From assembly GCF_021532375.1 (NCBI RefSeq), contig NZ_JAKGAP010000014.1, forward strand, positions 62,001 through 126,000: 64,000 nucleotides of DNA, written 5' to 3'. This DNA comes from Paenibacillus alkaliterrae. Lineage in GTDB: Bacteria; Bacillota; Bacilli; Paenibacillales; Paenibacillaceae. Each line of letters begins with the position of its first letter. Position 1 is the stretch's first letter. The position numbers were made by a program, and so were the translations under genes. Under the pieces are notes generated by a model. That model did no database searches. It saw only the letters and a list, made by a program, of their open reading frames with translations, and was not told the origin of the DNA. Below, piece by piece: positions 62,279 to 64,000 of this stretch.

Positions 62279-64000
62279 TCACTTCTCCATTAAAGCCTTG
62301 CCATGCGAGTGATCGGCCGCACTGCCGACGCGGTCCGCCGCCTGTATGCTGCGTCCCATGAACGGCCACCAGTTGGCAGGCCCGAACATACGCACCATAA
62401 CCGGGATGAACAAAGGCAGCATCAGCATCGCGTACATGAACAGGCCGCATAAGACGATCGTTGCAATCTGCAGTAATGACATGACGCCCGACGGGAGCAT
62501 TGCCGCGAACGTTCCTCCGAGGATAACCGCCGCTGACATAATGACCGTGCCCATATTTTTCATCGCTTCCAGTATAGCATCCTGCGGCGATAAATGACGG
62601 TATTCCTTGAAGCGGTCCATCAAGAAAATACTGTAGTCGATCCCGAGCGCAACCAGCATGACGAAGCCGAAGAACGGCACTGCCCAGCTAATCCCCGACT
62701 GTCCGAGAATGCGTACGAAAATGACCTCCGCAATCGCCATCGAGGAATAGAAGGTAACGAGAAGCGACGCAATCAGATAGAGAGGCATGACGACCGAACG
62801 GAACAGAATGATCAGGATGATCGAAATCCCGATCAGCATTAGAACGACCGTGCGCGAATAATCGGCTTCCGAAATGTTGCTTAGATCGTTGTTCATGCTC
62901 GTAACACCGCCGATGGCTGCTTGCACTCCGCTGTAATCCGTGCCGTGGACGGCCCGTTTCACGGCAGCCTCCAGCTCGTCGATCTGTGCCATCGTTTCCT
63001 GCGAGTACGGATTGCCGCTGAATACGACATCGAACTTCGCGGTCTGACGATCCTCCGACATGTAAACTTGAAGCGCCGATTGGAACTCTTCGTTCGCAAT
63101 TGCCTCCTCCGGAATGTACCAGCCCGTCATTTGCTTGTCAGGCGAATCGGCCAGACCGTTCAAATAACCGCCGGCGGAAGCGAGTCCGTCGGTTACCTGA
63201 GTCAAGCCGTTCACGCTCTCATTCAGCCCGCTCGTCAGCTCGCCAAGCTGATCGTTCAAGGAAGCGAAGCCCGCTTGCAGCTCCTGCTGGCCGTTCGACA
63301 GCTCGCCCAAGCCATTCGTGACGCTTGGCAGCTCAGAGACGATTTGCCCTTGACCTGCGGCCGCTTGCGCAATGCCTCTTTGCAGCTCCGCGATGCCCGC
63401 GGCAAGCTTGCCGAGGCCCGATGCCAGAGCCGACTGCCCTTCCGCTGCCTGCAGGAAACCCGCGTTTGCTTGCGTCATTCCGGCGGAAATGCCGGATAAC
63501 TGCTCATTCATTTGCGACATTTGGCCGCTGATGCCGGCTGCTCCTTGCTGCAGCTGAGTCAGCGTGCTCAGAGCCTCCTGAAACGTCTCATCGCTTTGCA
63601 GCTCCGGGTAGCTGTCCTGCAAACTGCTGAAGCTCCGCTCTACGCCGGCCAATCCTTCCGCGAGCTTCGCTTGCTCCGCGGCAACCGCCTTGTAGCCATC
63701 GGTCAATTGTCCAAGACCGCCTCCAAGCTGCCCGTAGCTGTTCAGCAGCTCACGGCTCGCCGTCGCCAGCTGCTCCGCGCTCGATTGCGCCTGCTTCAAC
63801 CCTTCGCTAAGCTCGCCTGCGCCGGCGGACCCATCCAGCAGTCCCTGCTGAATTTGCTTCAGTCCGTCGCTCAGCTGCACGATGCCAGCCTTCAGCTCAT
63901 TCGTGCCATTGACCAGCTGGCCTGCGCCGGCTGCCGCTTCATTCAGCTTAGGCGCGTTTTCGCTTAGGGCACTGCTCGCCTCAGATAGTCCATCGCCGAT
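62279..64000 (-). CDS. MMPL/RND-type transporter with long coiled-coil repeats (5'-partial)
   Basis: The frame enters from the right window edge and is open for 573 codons. The first 320 visible residues are repeats of about seven residues rich in Gly, Leu, Gln and Ala (for example GLGQLTDGYKAVAAEQAKLA), as found in the extracellular domain of YhgE/Pip and large MMPL proteins. The C-terminal part is a half-RND membrane domain: VVLMLIGISIILIILFRSVV, then ALGIDYSIFLMDRFKEYR with the proton-relay Asp, and VMSAAVILGGTFAAMLPSG. It probably exports lipids or drugs. The N-terminal membrane domain lies outside the window. Confidence 0.9.
   Translation of the reverse strand: MGDGLSEASSALSENAPKLNEAAAGAGQLVNGTNELKAGIVQLSDGLKQIQQGLLDGSAGAGELSEGLKQAQSSAEQLATASRELLNSYGQLGGGLGQLTDGYKAVAAEQAKLAEGLAGVERSFSSLQDSYPELQSDETFQEALSTLTQLQQGAAGISGQMSQMNEQLSGISAGMTQANAGFLQAAEGQSALASGLGKLAAGIAELQRGIAQAAAGQGQIVSELPSVTNGLGELSNGQQELQAGFASLNDQLGELTSGLNESVNGLTQVTDGLASAGGYLNGLADSPDKQMTGWYIPEEAIANEEFQSALQVYMSEDRQTAKFDVVFSGNPYSQETMAQIDELEAAVKRAVHGTDYSGVQAAIGGVTSMNNDLSNISEADYSRTVVLMLIGISIILIILFRSVVMPLYLIASLLVTFYSSMAIAEVIFVRILGQSGISWAVPFFGFVMLVALGIDYSIFLMDRFKEYRHLSPQDAILEAMKNMGTVIMSAAVILGGTFAAMLPSGVMSLLQIATIVLCGLFMYAMLMLPLFIPVMVRMFGPANWWPFMGRSIQAADRVGSAADHSHGKALMEK

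Overview
The window looks like an ordinary chromosomal segment of a spore-forming Firmicute of the Paenibacillaceae (Paenibacillus/Cohnella type). Reasons: strong GGAGG ribosome-binding sites with frequent GTG/TTG starts, moderate G+C, the spoIIR-prfA-ywl-glyA-upp-atp gene order known from Bacillus subtilis, a proton-pumping complex I operon (nuo), a glutaminyl-tRNA synthetase, an S-layer-anchored YcdB/YcdC-type protein and a lipoteichoic-acid-synthase-family enzyme. No rRNA, tRNA, CRISPR array, intact insertion sequence or prophage was found.

Layout. 1-2510: 3'-partial nuoD, nuoC, nuoB, nuoA (minus strand). 2539-5717: iron-siderophore uptake (fused double permease plus lipoprotein) behind a Fur-box promoter. 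5732-13248: complete atp operon (atpZ-atpI-atpB-atpE-atpF-atpH-atpA-atpG-atpD-atpC) with an unusual structured gap between atpA and atpG. 13382-27894: wecB, upp, a glycine-rich DUF1399-like protein, a DnaA-box cluster, a RelE/ParE-type toxin-antitoxin pair, glyA, ywlG, rpiB, ywlE, mntP, sua5, spoIIR (with a textbook sigma-F promoter), a sigma-factor pseudogene with tandem repeats, prmC, prfA, ychF. 28104-31899: small protein, SLH/YcdB protein, trxA, an Rrf2 regulator with an operator-bearing promoter. 32123-35258: a plus-strand gene fusing a membrane acyltransferase-3 to an FAD-dependent oxidoreductase, the most unusual protein here. 35461-41581: small protein, TetR-SMR pump module, hisC, GNAT, mobA, glnS.

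41723-51519 is a polyol utilisation locus, apparently one operon read on the minus strand: ABC sugar-binding lipoprotein and two permeases, two zinc-type polyol dehydrogenases, an MtlR-type PRD activator, a mannitol-type PTS EIICBA and a dedicated HPr. It holds two different uptake chemistries but no ABC ATPase. 51595-52255 holds decayed DNA, including a remnant of a sodium-coupled symporter. 52256-64000: ccdC-like gene, atypical response regulator, Fur/PerR-family regulator, a promoter-to-terminator unit with an unclear 89-codon frame, cls, dgt, a VanY-like peptidase, an ltaS-like gene, bcp, asparaginase, and a 5'-partial MMPL transporter.

The most interesting non-coding signals are the DnaA-box cluster, the atpA-atpG inverted repeat, two families of dispersed intergenic repeats, the hairpin over the mntP ribosome-binding site, and several well-defined operators. 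All family assignments come from reading motifs and from memory of the families; no database search was run.
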